Assembly (NCBI GenBank): GCA_016271365.2
Contig: CM057453.1
Location: 1,093,888,501-1,093,952,500 of the forward strand
Length of the DNA stretch: 64,000 bases
Direction of reading: 5' to 3'
Source of the DNA: Neoceratodus forsteri
Lineage: Eukaryota > Chordata > Ceratodontiformes > Ceratodontidae
Shown: positions 45,396 through 56,999 of the stretch, piece by piece
How the letters are laid out: every line of letters begins with the position of its first letter
Position numbering within the stretch: position 1 is the stretch's first letter
The notes under the pieces: model-generated
What the model saw: the letters and a program-made list of their open reading frames with translations, nothing else
Database searches by the model: none
What the model was told of the DNA's origin: nothing
Position numbers and translations under genes: made by a program

Positions 45396-45793
45396 GTTAA
45401 CTTTTCCCATTGACTTATAATGGGAAATTGTTTTTTGAATCACTTTTGAACTGTTTAGTATTTTTTCATGAACTCTTCAAAAGGCACATTGGGGACCCTG
45501 GCCACACGTTCCCTGAAGATTTCAGACCGGTCGCGCAAACTGTGCAACCTGTAGAGACGAGCAAAGAATTCAAAAAAAGCGTAAACGCACAGATCACGTT
45601 TAATAACTCCGCAGCCGTATACAACAGTACAAATGTTGGCAGATCCCAAGATGTATGGTTCTTGATCGTGTATTCCAAATTTCAGGCAAATCCGTTAAAC
45701 AGTTGCAAAGTTATTAAGGTGCAAAATTTAAGGTTTAACATGTAAATGGCTCCTCAACCCTAACTGTGGTAGCGCTACCGTGCTACCACATAC

Positions 45794-45838
<45 letters not shown>
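45396..45838. repeat. Interspersed repeat copy 2 with terminal (GT)n
   Basis: CCAAATTTCAGGCAAATCCG, CAGTTGCAAAGTTATTAAGG and CTCCTCAACCCTAACTGT, ending in a GT run (45796-45838). Same order as copy 1 (38760-39150). Confidence 0.6.
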
Positions 45839-45840
<2 letters not shown>

Positions 45841-46721
45841 TATGAGAGAAGGGCTCGGGTTGCCTTTCTCTCCTTCCTTCCTTTCTCTTTCGGGGGTCTC
45901 CCCTGTTTATAAAGGGTCTTCATAGAGCCTTCAGGTGGACAGGGAGGGCACAGGGTTCCTTGTGTTTCTCCACCTTTTCTGAACCCCTTCTTTATTCTCC
46001 TATATTTATATTTAAAACCAAAAAAGCTTTCCAAGGACTGATCCTGTGGCTTCTTTTCTTAAGGGAATCACAATTTAAGTGATCTCCTTAACTGTTCTCC
46101 TCCTACCTTACCCCCCTTTCCCAGTTCTTACCCTCCAATGCATGAAGAGGAGATTTTAAGGAGTGAAGAAAGAGTGGAGGTGTAGAGGCATCCTGCTTAA
46201 TTTCCACTCATTGCCAGGCTGGGCTAATTTTGCTTCTTTCTCATATTTTTGGACCTCGGGTCTGGTTAAAATTCTGGGAATTGTGGCATCATGCCCTCTC
46301 TCTAGGGCCTTGCCTCAGTTTAAAAAAAAAGGGGGTGGGGTGGATAATGGGAGGAGGACTAACGCTCTTTTCTTCTTCTAGCTTCCTCCCCCTCTCCCGG
46401 CTGTCCAGCATGCTGGCCGTCCCTTTGTTATCTATATCTTCTATTAAGTCAGCCTTTTATCTTTATTTTCCCCTTCCCTGTCCTTTGGCTCCCTTGCCCT
46501 CACTCCTCTCCCTGTTTTCTTTCTTCCTCCTGGTGGACAGAGCTGAAGGAGTCTGCATTGGTTACTGGCTACGCCACGAGTGCCACATAAGTCTGCCTCA
46601 TGAGCAGCGCTGTCTCAGACGTCAGCTCACTCAGCTCTGAGAAATTTAAAGAGACAAACTTCTGAAAAGAATCCAGACCTCTGGCCTAGATCCAGGTGTG
46701 AGAAACGGTGAAAATACTCGG
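45839..46721. other. C/T-rich spacer, possible DIRS 3' leader
   Basis: No coding signal. C/T-rich blocks (46380-46530) resemble the C/T-rich sequence at 9050-9300, and both precede an AAGAATTA-type terminal repeat. Confidence 0.4.
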
Positions 46722-46760
46722 GACGATTAAGAATTATGGTGACTGTAATTTTAATTTCTG
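46722..46760. repeat. DIRS-type terminal repeat fragment (AAGAATTATGG type)
   Basis: GACGATTAAGAATTATGGTG then ACTGTAATTTTAATTTCTG resembles 9481-9520 and 36447-36484. It directly abuts gag of element I. Confidence 0.55.
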
Positions 46761-47861
46761 TAAGTTCAAACACAAGGAGAACGTGGGCAAGCCTTCCTAC
46801 AAGGAGTCCCATAAGCTTGACCACGCAGTTAAAAAGGTGTACACACGGCTACCTTGGTTCTCTTTTGGGCTAACTATGTCTTTCTGATGGCTAATTATGG
46901 CCATTCCCTAATGGGCATCTTTGATGCAGTTCTCCCCATCTCCAGCTCTAGCAGCAGACAGTGGTGAAGCTCATGAGACCACAGTCAGTCACTGGTGAAA
47001 CACCAGCTCCAGACAGCCTTGGATATGGGCGACTTTTGTGCCAATGTGGAGGCAGCAGCTGTCTCCATGCATCGCAAGGTTAGTCTGGGTTTGTCCACCT
47101 TGACGGTGGACACCCAACAGAGATTGGATGATGTCCCTTTTCTGGGCACTGATCTCTTTGACCCCATGATGGAAGGACATCTTACTAGGACTGAGAATTC
47201 CAGTGCCACCCTTGATTATCTGACCTCATCGCAGAAGGACCATAAAAAGAAGCTGAAGAAACGGGCTTTCCACTTCAGGTCCTTTCGGTCACAGCCTCCC
47301 AGGCAGAAGCTCTAGCATGGGCAGTTTCAGGCCTGGTGCCCCAAGCAGGGTCTGGGGGCCAAGGTCCAAAAAAAGAAAGGGGAGGTGGTGGTGGTGCAGG
47401 GGTGGTAGTGCTCCCACAAAAGCTGTCCAGTTACTGGTTGGGGGGGGTCATCCCTCCACCTGTCCTGTCCCCATCAAAGGCTGTCTGTCCCTTTTGTCCA
47501 CATTGTTCTGCGATCATAACTGACAAGTGGGTGTTGGACATAGTAGGCAGAGGACTGTCTAGACTTCGAGGCTGTTCCACTCTACCGCCTCCACGTGCCT
47601 CAAGAGTATAGGGTGTCTCAGGAGATGCTGTCTTTTCTTGGAGAGGACATTGCTCAGCTTCTTGTGAAAAGAGCCATAGCCCCTGTCCCGGACGCCTTGA
47701 CCACTCAGGCATACATGTCCAGGTACTTCCTGGTCCCAAAATGGACTGGTGGGCTGGCACCCCATACTGGATCTTCATGATCTCAATCAGTACATGCTGA
47801 AGCGCAAGTTCCGAATAGTCAGTGTGAGGCAGATTATACCATCCCTAGAGCAGAACATGTG
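46761..47861 (+). mobile_element. DIRS element I fragment (gag C-terminus and RT start)
   Basis: A/K-subfamily fragment lacking its 5' repeat and gag N-terminus, cut off in the RT by the 5' repeat of element J at 47862. The remainder is not found downstream. Confidence 0.85.
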
Positions 47862-47952
47862 GATCTCACTTCGAGGGGGAGCTCTTGCAGCAGGTAATAC
47901 CATTAGGACTAAGCTGCCAGACGTTGGGGCCCCATGGAAAACTTCTAGGTAG
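46761..47952 (+). pseudogene. DIRS I gag end and RT start, fused to repeat-encoded tail
   Basis: Gag: ESHKLDHAVKKVYTRL (46800), then an open frame at 46995-47315: KHQLQTALDMGDFCANVEAA, TVDTQQRLDDVPFLGTDL and a basic tail KDHKKKLKKRAFHF. RT: YRVSQEMLSFLGEDIAQL, RAIAPVPDALTTQAYMSRYF, LVPKWTGGLA (47595-47780), then DLHDLNQYMLKRKFR, SVRQIIPSLEQNMW in the next frame. At that codon (47861) the frame enters the repeat of J and continues as ISLRGGALAAGNTIRTKLPD to a stop at 47952. RT motif A and the YxDD box are missing. Confidence 0.8.
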
Positions 47953-47991
47953 CATTCTGTGGTGGGGGACCGCCCCCGATGTCAACTGTGG

Positions 47992-48034
47992 TATAAAGGC
48001 GGTATTCCTCCGGCACCACCTCAGTTCTTTTCCT
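47992..48034 (+). promoter_or_regulatory. DIRS J TATA box and initiator-like motif
   Basis: TATAAAGGCGG (47992) and CAGTTCTTTTCCTGCCGTCG (48022), 30 bp apart, as in element F. Confidence 0.5.
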
Positions 48035-48154
48035 GCCGTCGACCCGCTAACATTGGCTCTACGGACGCCATCTTCACAGTCGATCGCCACTTTGATCCTC
48101 GCGCAGTTTATCGTCTGTTGTCCTTTTCAGTAGTTTTTTTTCTCCATTAAGTGC

Positions 48155-48560
48155 ATGTCTTCATCTTCATCCCAGGGCGCAAGTCGAAAGTGTGCATGCG
48201 GTAAGCAGATCCCAGCGAGGGACAGCACTCTGCCTGCCTTATCTGCCTAGGCCCCAACCACCGATCTGACTACCTGCAATGCCAAAAATTCAACAGCAAG
48301 ACCCACATACGCTGCCTCAAGACACTCAAGGCCTACTTGCTGGTGCAACAAGTGGCCGCCATGCAGAGGACCCATTCTGGACAGAGTTCTTTCTCCTCGG
48401 CTAGGGCCCCCCCCCCCAAAAAAGGAGAAAAGATCTGGCGGGAAGCATCACCACAGGGTTGAGGAGAGAGCCAGGTCGGAATCCCGCCCCAAGTCCCCTC
48501 ATAAGCTTTCTGCTTAGTCGTCCTCTGGCAGGAGGTTGGAATCCGTTCCCTCAGGTACAA
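48155..48560 (+). pseudogene. DIRS J gag N-terminus, frameshifted
   Basis: From an ATG at 48155: MSSSSSQGASRKCACGKQIP, the same start and first Cys motif as F. Reading then meets a stop after a small deletion in the second Cys pair (LPALSA stop; equivalent of CLLCLG). The CQKFNSKTH region and basic helix are visible in another frame. The C-run at about 48409-48417 marks a further disruption. Confidence 0.75.
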
Positions 48561-48568
48561 CGGCTGTT

Positions 48569-51500
48569 TCTAGGGACGTGGATATGTTCAGTGCACACTG
48601 TCTGGCAGGTTTCTTGCTGCTTTAAATCTTGCCGGAAGGTCTTCAAGTTGGCTCCTCCCACTCACCTGGGTGGTAAAACCCTCTGCTCTGCCCCATGACA
48701 CCAGATCTTCTTACTGCTTGGAAGCTCAGGTTTCCTCCTTAGCGCTCTGCGTTTTAGGCCTGGATCCACACTCTTTGGAATTTCTGAAACGTATTTTAAA
48801 ATTTACAAGACTTCGGTCTTCGTCTTCCCTCGCGGCTGCAATGGACGAATCGACTTCCGTAGGTGCTCGTGTGGGCAGAAGATGTCCTGGACCGATCTGC
48901 ACTACACGTGCGTCTACAGCCTGGGCCTTGCTCACGACTCGCTGGCTTGCGAATTGTGCAAGTCCTTTTTGCTTTGGTCTTGGAGGACCGCGCTGCCAGA
49001 TTTCTTCTTGGGCGACCCGAAAAACGGTATGCGCCGATCAAGTCTAAGGAGGCCTGTTGGGCGGTGTCCGTGGCGGAGGGCTCCGCGGAGCAGTTGGAGC
49101 AGATGATCACCCTCGAGGAGGAGGCGGCCCAGGCCGCTTCTTCTTCCTCCTCGGCATTTATCCTGCTCTCCTTGGGCTCCTCCTACACAGCTTCATTTAA
49201 GGAGCTTTGCCAGTGCTTCTCCACCAAGGGAGAAGGGCCATCGGGACATTCCAGTCGGTCCAAGAAAGACTGTAAGGGTAAGTCCCACCGTTGATGTTTG
49301 TGGGAGCGGGAGAGATCCCCCATCTCCAGACCGTCGACTCTAGACTTTGGTCATTCGAGGCTGCGTCCGCTGGCTTCACGGTACCCCCGTCAGGTCAGCC
49401 GGCTGAGACATCTGTCGAGACGGTCGAGATTTTTCTCGATCCGTCGGACGGTTTGTCGACTGGAGAAGCTGACAACCCTACTTCACCGGTTTCCCCCGGT
49501 GGAAACCGAGGACTTGCCTGTGCCCCCTGTGCCGGAGTCCCCGGTTAAGGTCCCTGTACCAAGGGAGGAGTGGTTTTCCCCCGTCTCCTCTCTGACCCGC
49601 TCTCGGAACCCCCAAACGTCTTGGTCTTCTTCCAGGTCCAGCCGGTCCCTCCGACATCGGCGGCCTCTATCTCAAGACCTTGGAAAGCAGCGTCGCCGCT
49701 CTTCCTCGTTATCCTCTTTGGAGGATAGGCTCCAGCATAAGTTGCGTCGGCGCTATGAGGAGTTAATGTGGCAGCAGCTCTTTCGGGGAATAAGCAGACT
49801 CTAACCCCTTGTAGTGGTCGAGGAGCCGACCCCGGCACCGGTTGTTCGGCCGAACCTGGCTGCTCCACCCATTGTGGTGGAACCTCCGCCTCCACAACTC
49901 AAGTCTGGGTCCCCGACCAAGGATTCTTGGTTGGGTCAGGGCTTGCCCCACAGGTTGTCGGTCCCCCTCATTCCCAATCGACCTCGGCAGGTGGAGGGTG
50001 GCTCAGGCGCCCGGCAACTGTTTGCAGACTCTGCTGAGTCTGACGACACCTCCTCCCTGTTCTCCAGGCCGCTTGACCTGGAGTCTGTGGGGGGGCCAGT
50101 CAGTGGACAAGAGCTCATCCTCGTTTTTAGGTTTTCTTTGGCTTATCTCGGAGTCCACTGGGATGCAGCTTTGAACCAGTTTCTAAACCGGCCAAGTATC
50201 CCCTCACGGAGATACTGGACCAAGGGGATTCCCCTACGGAGGCCTTTCCTGTGGCCGAAGCCATTGTTGGCCCGGCCTTGGAGTTGTCAGTGACCAGCAT
50301 CTTGTCCCACGCCTTCGGCCAGGATGGCTCGAAAGTATACAGTCCCCACGGGCTCACTCTCCGGTTTCTCTGAGCACCCCTCTGCGGAGGGATTTGTGTC
50401 CGATAGCGTTTTCCGGTGCACCGGGAATGCTTGGGACATGGACAAACCACCCGATAAGGAATCCAAGAAGCTGGGTTACGTGGGGCGGAAGGTTTACGCT
50501 GCTTCCTCCCTAGGCCTTCGTCAGGCTAGCTCAGCCGTTCTGATGGCACATTTCTCACACACCCTTATGGGTTCCCTGGATGAGGTGATTCCTCATCTCC
50601 CAGCTGACCTTCAGACGATAGTCAAGCAGGTCCGGGATCAGGGAAGGGCGGCAGCAAAACAGCAGCTCCAAACTTCGTTGGACATAGGTGATTCTTGTGC
50701 CTGATCAGTAGCGGCCGCAGTGGCCATGTGCCGCAGAGCTTGTCTGAGGATCTCCACCTTCATGGCAGACACCTAGCACAAGCTGGCAGACGTTCCCTTC
50801 CTGGGCACCGACTTGTTCGGGCCGGGGGTGGAAGGCCATCTCCAGAGGATCGAGAAGTCCAATGCCACCTTGGACTTGGTCATGTCTGCCTAGAAGGACA
50901 AAGGCCGCCAGCAGCAGCGTAAGCCTTTTCATCCTTCCGCCCCAGCGGTACGTCCAGCCCAGCAGCACCAGGGCCAGCAGGCACTCACTTGGCGCCCTAA
51001 GGCCAAGTCTGCCCCTTCCTCCAGTAGGAAGCCTGGAGGCAAGGGTCCAGGAGTTCCCTCAGTGGGCCCTTCCTCTAAGCCTGTCCAGTGACGGGTTGAG
51101 GGGTGTCGCCCCCCAACCTCGTCACTCGTCCCCGGGTTTCCCCCCGTGGGGAACGGCTCCGCCACTTTTCCGCCTGAACTGCTATCACCACTGATCACTG
51201 GGTGTTAGAAGTGGTAGGCAGGGGTGTGCCTCTGGAATTCGAGCAGTTCCCTCCCTATCGAGCCGTCGCCCCACGGGGGGGCAGCGGGTTCCGCAGCCTC
51301 TCTGTTGGCTCGTCTAGCTGATATTGCTCTGCTCCTCCAAAAGGAGGTGATGAACAAGGTGACGGATCCCCTTCCAGACCCAGGGTTTGTGTAGAGGTAC
51401 TTCCTGGTCCCAAAACAGATGGGGGGCTGGCGCCCCATTCTCGACCTGCATGACCTGAACAAGTTTCTAAGGCAGCGCACCATCAGGATGGTCACTCTGG

Positions 51501-52646
51501 CTCAGATCATTCCATCCTTGGAACTAGGCGTGTGGTCTTGTTCTTTGGACCTTCAGGATGCGTTCTTTCACGTCCCAATCCGTCTGTCTCATCAGTGATT
51601 CCTCCGCTTCCGAGCAGAAGGATCTCTTTTCGATTTCCGGGCTATGCCCTTCGGCCTCTCTCTAGCTCCCAGGGTCTTCATCAAATGCATGGCAGTGGTG
51701 ACAGCATTCCCATGGTGCCGAGGGGTCTGGGTGTACCCTTACCTGGACTACTGGCTGATTGCAGCCCCCTCCAGATTGGAGGTGGAGTGGTCCAGGGATC
51801 TGGCCCTCCAGGTCTGCTCTCAGATTGGCCTCCTCACCAACGAGGTCAAGTTGGAACTCGTGCCATCGCAGGTGATTCAGTTCATCGGGGCAGAGCTCGA
51901 CTGTCTTCGAGCCAGAGCCTGGCTCCTGGCAGACAGGGCCGAGGTCCTTTTCCCAATCATTACTGGTTGGGCAGTTGCGCCCTGCCCGGGACTTCCTGCG
52001 CCTTCTGGGCCTCATGGCTGCCTGCACCAGCGTGGTCCATTGGGCCCGCTGGCATATGCGTCCGCTGCAGTGGGGGCTGGCCCGCCAATGGTCACAGCGC
52101 TCCGGTCCCCTGGACCAGCCAGTGACAGTGACCCAGGAGATGTGGGACTGCCTACACTGGTTCCAGCTCATCTGCAGGACGGTATCCAGTTTGTCCGCCC
52201 CGAGCCGACAGTCACTCTGATGACTGACGCCTCTCTGGGTTGGGGTGCCCATCTGGGGGAGCTCAGGGCCCATGGCCTTTGGTGCCCTCAGGAGTCTCGA
52301 TGCCACATCAACCTGCTGGAGCTCAGAGCGGTGCGTCTAGCCCTCGCCGCCTTTTCTCCGTTTGTATGGGGTCAAGTGGTTCAGGTCCAGCGGACAACAC
52401 CACGACCATGTACTACCTCAACCGACAGGGCGGGGCGCACTCCTTGCCTCTGTGCAAGGAGGCTGTCTGCACTTGGTCCCTTGTGATCAGCCTGGAGGCG
52501 GATCTCCTAGCTATCCATGTGGCAGGAGCCTCCAACAGTCTGGCCGATGCCCTCAGACGGATAGGCGCTGCATCACACGAGTGGTCTCTCCTGCCGGAGG
52601 TAGTACAAGATCTGTTCTCCCACTGGGGCACCCCTCAGGTGTACCT
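48569..52646 (+). mobile_element. DIRS element K, 3'-truncated after RNase H
   Basis: The 5' end (48569-48720) is the inverted counterpart of the repeat at 2290-2460 of A: GGCAGGTTTCTTGC, ATCTTGCCGGAAGGTCTTCA, TGGCTCCTCCCACTCACC. It contains gag, RT and RNH and stops at the start of the methyltransferase-like domain, where L begins (52647). No recombinase. Confidence 0.88.
48840..50925 (+). pseudogene. DIRS K gag-like protein, frameshifted
   Basis: N-terminal Cys region in the A/K form: RCSCGQKMSWTDLHYTC, YSLGLAHDSLACELC (48860-48962). A long acidic/Ser-rich stretch LEQMITLEEEAAQAASSSSS (about 49096), then LHKLRRRYEELMWQQLF-type block KLRRRYEELMWQQL (49741). C-terminal open frame 50324-50703: ARKYTVPTGSLSGFSEHP, DKESKKLGYVGRKVYAASS, LGLRQASSAVLMAHFSH, PADLQTIVKQVRDQGRAAA, ending at a TGA after GDSCA. 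Further in-frame stops follow at 50775 and 50891. Matches B and I through the C-terminus. Confidence 0.8.
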
Positions 52647-52734
52647 GATCTTACTTCGAGAAACAGCTCTTGCAGCAGGTTACACCATTAGGACTGAAGC
52701 CGGCAGGCGCCAGGACCGCACGGAAAAATTCTAG
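51180..52734 (+). pseudogene. DIRS K reverse transcriptase / RNase H, fused to repeat-encoded tail
   Basis: RT starts DHWVLEVVGRGVPLEFEQF (51193). Motif A SLDLQDAFFHVPI is at about 51543. The 51644-52486 frame has FGLSLAPRVFIKCMAVVTAF and YPYLDYWLIAAPSR, where the YLDD box reads YLDY (51740-51751), and LVPSQVIQFIGAELD. RNase H: MTDASLGWGAHLGELRAHG, CHINLLELRAVRLALAAF, then in the 52240-52734 frame DNTTTMYYLNRQGGAHS and AIHVAGASNSLADALRR. At DLFSHWGTPQVYL the frame enters the repeat of L and ends ETALAAGYTIRTEAGRRQD to a stop at 52734. Confidence 0.85.
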
Positions 52735-52908
52735 CTAGCAGTATCCAGCGGGGGACCGCCCCTGACGTCGACCCCTTCCCGACGTTAGGCATCACATAAC
52801 GGGGCATTCCCCCAGCACCCCCAGTTCTTTTCCCACCGTCGGCTCTCCAGCATCGACCTCACGGACGCCTGCATCAACTATATGATGCTCAAAATCTTTA
52901 CAAAACTC

Positions 52909-54900
52909 ATGTCTGCTTTTCCAACTCCTTCTCTCGAAGGACACCCGTCAAAGTGCCCCTGTGGCAAGCAGATCCCCTTCGCCGACCATCATTTGGCTTG
53001 TGTGAAGTGCCTGGGTCCGGAACATGACACCCAGGCCTGCTCCATCTGCCAACAATTTAATAGCAGGATTAGGATCTGCCTCCAGAAGGCCCTTCATGGG
53101 TTCCTTCTTGAAGAGAAAGTTTTCAAAATGGAAAAAAGACCTTCCTCCAAAGGGGATTCTTCCCATAAGACTGGGAAATACCGGGACTCTGGTAGGTCGT
53201 GATCCCCCAGGAGGGCCTCTGAATCCAGGGTGAGCTCCAGCTCCATGCAGTCCGACCGTTCTCCTTCCCGGGCCCGCTTCCAACCTCCCCCAGTTAAGGT
53301 AAGGTCTTCAGGTGGTTCTTCAGCCTCCTTGCACCCGCTTAAGACCCACCGGGCGCCCCACTCTTCTTCCAGGCCTGACTCTTCCGAAAAACATAGGAAG
53401 TCTTCCTCTAAGTTTAGCGGGGCGTCAGGCAGACACCGGGACACCGACCTCAGGTCTGTCTCCCAGCCTCCCAAGGCCCCGGAAAGGAAGACTAAGGATC
53501 TGACGCCTCTTAAGCGGATGTCACAGAATAAAAAGGTGCCTGACCCGATGCCCGTAAAACGGACTCCTGACAGCAGCTGTACTGACACGGGGTGACACAG
53601 GACGTCGGGTGTCCTCAGGAGAGGAGGCTGCCGTGCTGCTGGACAACTAGACGGGCGGCACAAACACCGCCGGGGAGCCGTCGACGGATCCGGTGGTTCC
53701 TCAGGATCCGACGCCCGACCCTGGCGACGGACCCACATTGACGCCCGGGCCAGTCGTTTGGCATGAACATTCAGGAGGTGAAGGAATTGTTCACCTTCTG
53801 GTGGGAGACCATCAGAAAGGACGTGGTCCCCAGTAAGCCTCTTCCACCTCCACCAACTACACCCCCTCCTCGGGAGGGTGAAGGCTCAAGACCCCTGACC
53901 CCTAAGGAGCCAACTCCACCTCCTAGGGGCAGATCTAGAGAGAAAGACACTCATCACAGTCTCCCTCTGGGTCTCTGAGCCCTAAACGACCCAGGGACAG
54001 ACACCCACCGAGGGATGACTCCAGACCGGATATGTCCGATGCCTCCAGGTCTCCATCCTCCTGTAGTCCCCCATCACCAGACCCATGAGACCAGCCAAGG
54101 TCACCACCGGATGATCCCTCTTTCTCCGAAATTATGAATCACATCCAGGAGAATATGGGATGGGAGACTGAAGACTTGGACCCTGAGAGAGAGAGAACGC
54201 CTTGCCCGTTACCTTTGGCAAAGGGACCCAAAGCCTGTGGTGGACCCACCTCTAGTGGACACCTTCACGGACGTCACCAAGGCGGCTTGGAAGCATCCAC
54301 ACTTGACACTGGCTGTTCCTAAGAAGGCTGACCGCCTCTACAGAGCTCCTATGGAGGACCTGTATCTGGCGCAGCAACCCCTGACAGACTCACTGGTCAT
54401 TATGGTGTCTCATGATCAGTCTCAACGACCGCAACACTTGAGTACCCAGCCTCCGGACCAAGAATCTAAGCAATTAGATTCTATGGGAAGACGCATGTAT
54501 GCGGCTGCTGCATGCTTGATAAGGTTCTTTGAATTACCTCACGCACATGGTGCAATTTCAAAACGCCCTCTGGGAGCAGAGCTAAGACCTTTTGAAGGAC
54601 TTACCGGATGGCGAAAAGGAGGAGCTGCTCAACCTCCTTCATACTGGGTCTGGATAGGGACCTAGGTTCTCGCCAGCGCTACTTCAGCTTGACTCGGTCG
54701 CGGCAGGGGAGTAGCTACTGGCATTTATCTTCAGAGATGCTCTTGGTTGAGAGTCTCTGGTTTCACCCCAGACGTTCAGAAGAATATCCTGGACGTCCCT
54801 TATAATGGAGCTATCCTGTTTGGTGAGGAATCCAAGAAGGTCATCACCAAGCTACAGGACGCCGGGAAGGCAGTTCGGATTGTACAGGCCCAAATCTGGT
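52909..54900 (+). pseudogene. DIRS L gag-like protein, several breaks
   Basis: ATG at 52909 (MSAFPTPSLEGHPSKCPCGK) chosen because the homologous F and J frames start at the equivalent place; the frame is open further upstream to 52882. Cys region CPCGKQIPFADHHLAC, CLGPEHDTQAC and CSICQQF, then ALHGFLLEEKVFKMEK (basic helix), stop at 53202. The Ser/Lys/Pro-rich part continues at 53230-53595, then NIQEVKELFTFWWETIRKDV (53763). The conserved half at 54237-54520: AVPKKADRLYRAPMEDLYLA, DQESKQLDSMGRRMYAAAA. The gag end is VSGFTPDVQKNILDVPYNGA to KLQDAGKAVR (54747-54890). Confidence 0.82.
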
Positions 54901-56977
54901 TCCTTTGGGAGGAACCAGAACCGTTTTTCACGGCAGGCAACAACGGCAACAGCCACGTTCCGGCCAGCAACCCCGGGGCAATTTTGGTCACAAAGGTCAA
55001 GCCAGATTCCCCACGGGCCAGGGCTCAAAGCATCCCAAGGCAGCCCAGCCCACGGGACCCAATGCCACCACAGCATGACTCCTTCCCGGTCCTCGCCTCT
55101 CCTCTTGATCAAAGGATAAAAGTCGGGGGTCGCATCTCTCATTACCTTCCGGGATGGCAGAGGATCACCTCCAACCGGTGGGTGTTACAGTTGGTACAGC
55201 AAGGATACTCTCTAGAGTTCCTCGGCCACCCACCGTCCAGACCTCCCCTGGTCTACTGTTACTTGGGTCAGCATGCTCTGCTCATCCAGCAGGTGATCTT
55301 GGCCCTCCTGGACAAGGAGGCCATAGAGTACATTCCACCGGACCAGAAAGAAAAAGGTTATTATTCCCACTTCTTCCTTGTCCCAAAGAAAACAGGGCAC
55401 TCGTGCCCGATCTTAGATCTCAGCAATCTCAACACGTTTGTGTTATACAAACGCTTCCGCATGGTGACCCTATGGGGTCTCATCCCCATGCTCAAAGAAG
55501 GCGCATGGCTAGCGTCGCTGGACATGCAGGACGCTTGCCTACATCTCCCAATTGCTTGAACGCATCAAAGGTTTCTGCGCTTCGAGTTTCTGTGACACCA
55601 CTACCAGTTCCGAGCCCTCCCGTTCGGACCGTCTTCCGCATCTTGGGTGTTTATGAAGTGCATGGCAGTCGTGGCAGCAACTCTCAGGAGGCAGGGCCAC
55701 TATGTTTTTCTGTACCTAGACAACTGGCTCCTCATGGCACCCTCTCAGGAGGCCCTGATGTCCGCGATTCAGGATACCCGTTCTTTTTCCAGTCGTTGGG
55801 CATCATCATCAACCAGGAGAAGTCGCACGTTGTCCCATCTCAGACTCTGCAATTTATTGGAGCAGTTCTGGACACCACTCAAGGGAGAGCATTTCTTCCT
55901 TTGGACAGGGCGGAACGCATCAGAGCCCTCATACAAGACACAATGACGAAGACAACAGTGCCCGCCAGGACCGTTCTTTGCCTGCTCGGACATATGGCAG
56001 CTGCCATTGCAATGGATCCCCTAGCCCGACTCCATATGCGGGCTACCCAATGGATGTTGCGGGCTCAATGGGACCAGAAGCAAGTTCATATGCAGCATCC
56101 AGTCTGGATCATGAATGCCGTCATCTGAGACTGGCAGTGGTGGCTCGTCCCGGACCATCTCTCGAAAGGAGTCCCCTTCATGGCGCCACCTCCTTTAGTG
56201 ACACTCTCCGCGGACGCCTCGGGATCCGGATGGGGAGCACACCTCAGCGGGGCCAGGACTTAAGGCTCATGGTCGTCTCTAGAGTCCCATCTGCACATAA
56301 ATATTCTGGAGATGAGCCGTCCTATGTATCCTAGAAGCATTCCACCGGGTACTCTTCTGATTCAAACAGACAATACTGCGGTGATGTACTGTCTTAACAA
56401 ACAAGGAGGCACTCATTCCTATCCCCTTTGCAGGGAGGCTCAAAGTGTTTGGAATTGGGTACTGCAACACGGCGCAAATATTATTGCAGTGCACGTTCCT
56501 GGAGTGGACAACACAATCGCGGACAGTCTCAGCCAATCACAGGCCAGAGTCCACAATTGGGAACTGCTTCAGGAAGTCGCAGAGCATCTGTTTCACAGAT
56601 GGGGGACACCAGAATTAGACCTTTTCGCGTCCCCATCCATTGCAAAACTACCCAATTTTTGCTCGCTAGATCCAGGGCCTGGTGTTTGTTGGCAAGACGC
56701 GTTGTCCCTCTCTTGGACAGGCAGATTCCTCTACGCTTTCCCATCCTTCCCTTTGATCCAGAGGGTTTTACTGAAGCTCCGACAAGAGCGGGCGTCACTG
56801 ATTCTGGTAGCACCCTTTTGGCCCAAGCAAATTTGGTTCCCTCTATTACATCAGCTGACCCAGGAACCTCTGGTGCCTCTGCCATTCAGCTCCCAACTCC
56901 TGTCCCAGGAGGCAGGCTCCTTAGTCCATCCGGATCTTCGGTCGCTGAACCTGCATGAGTGGCTGCTAAAGACATAG
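54747..56977 (+). pseudogene. DIRS L gag end joined to RT / RNase H / methyltransferase-like
   Basis: A 270-residue open frame (54747-55559) runs from the gag end straight into the RT: NRWVLQLVQQGYSLEF, YYSHFFLVPKKTGHSCPILD, FRMVTLWGLIPMLKEGAW, LASLDMQDACLHLPIA, then a TGA. The palm continues at 55647-55946: VFMKCMAVVAATLRRQGH and YLDNWLLMAPSQEA, so the YLDD box has Asn at the second Asp (55722-55724). LQFIGAVLDTTQGRAF in another frame. RNase H and methyltransferase-like parts are one 222-residue frame (56312-56977): QTDNTAVMYCLNKQGG, VDNTIADSLSQSQA, PELDLFASPSIAKLPNF, GRFLYAFPSFPLIQRVLLKL, LILVAPFWPKQIWFPLL. Confidence 0.87.
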
Positions 56978-56999
56978 CAGTCCTGAGATACGGGGCGCC

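Larger units (their letters stand above)
47862..48568 (+). mobile_element. DIRS element J fragment (5' repeat and gag start)
   Basis: Begins GATCTCACTTCGAGGGGG, same terminal type as F, L and M, with TATAAAGG at 47992 and CAGTTCTTTTCC at 48022. The gag start follows, then the element ends where the 5' repeat of K begins. Confidence 0.85.
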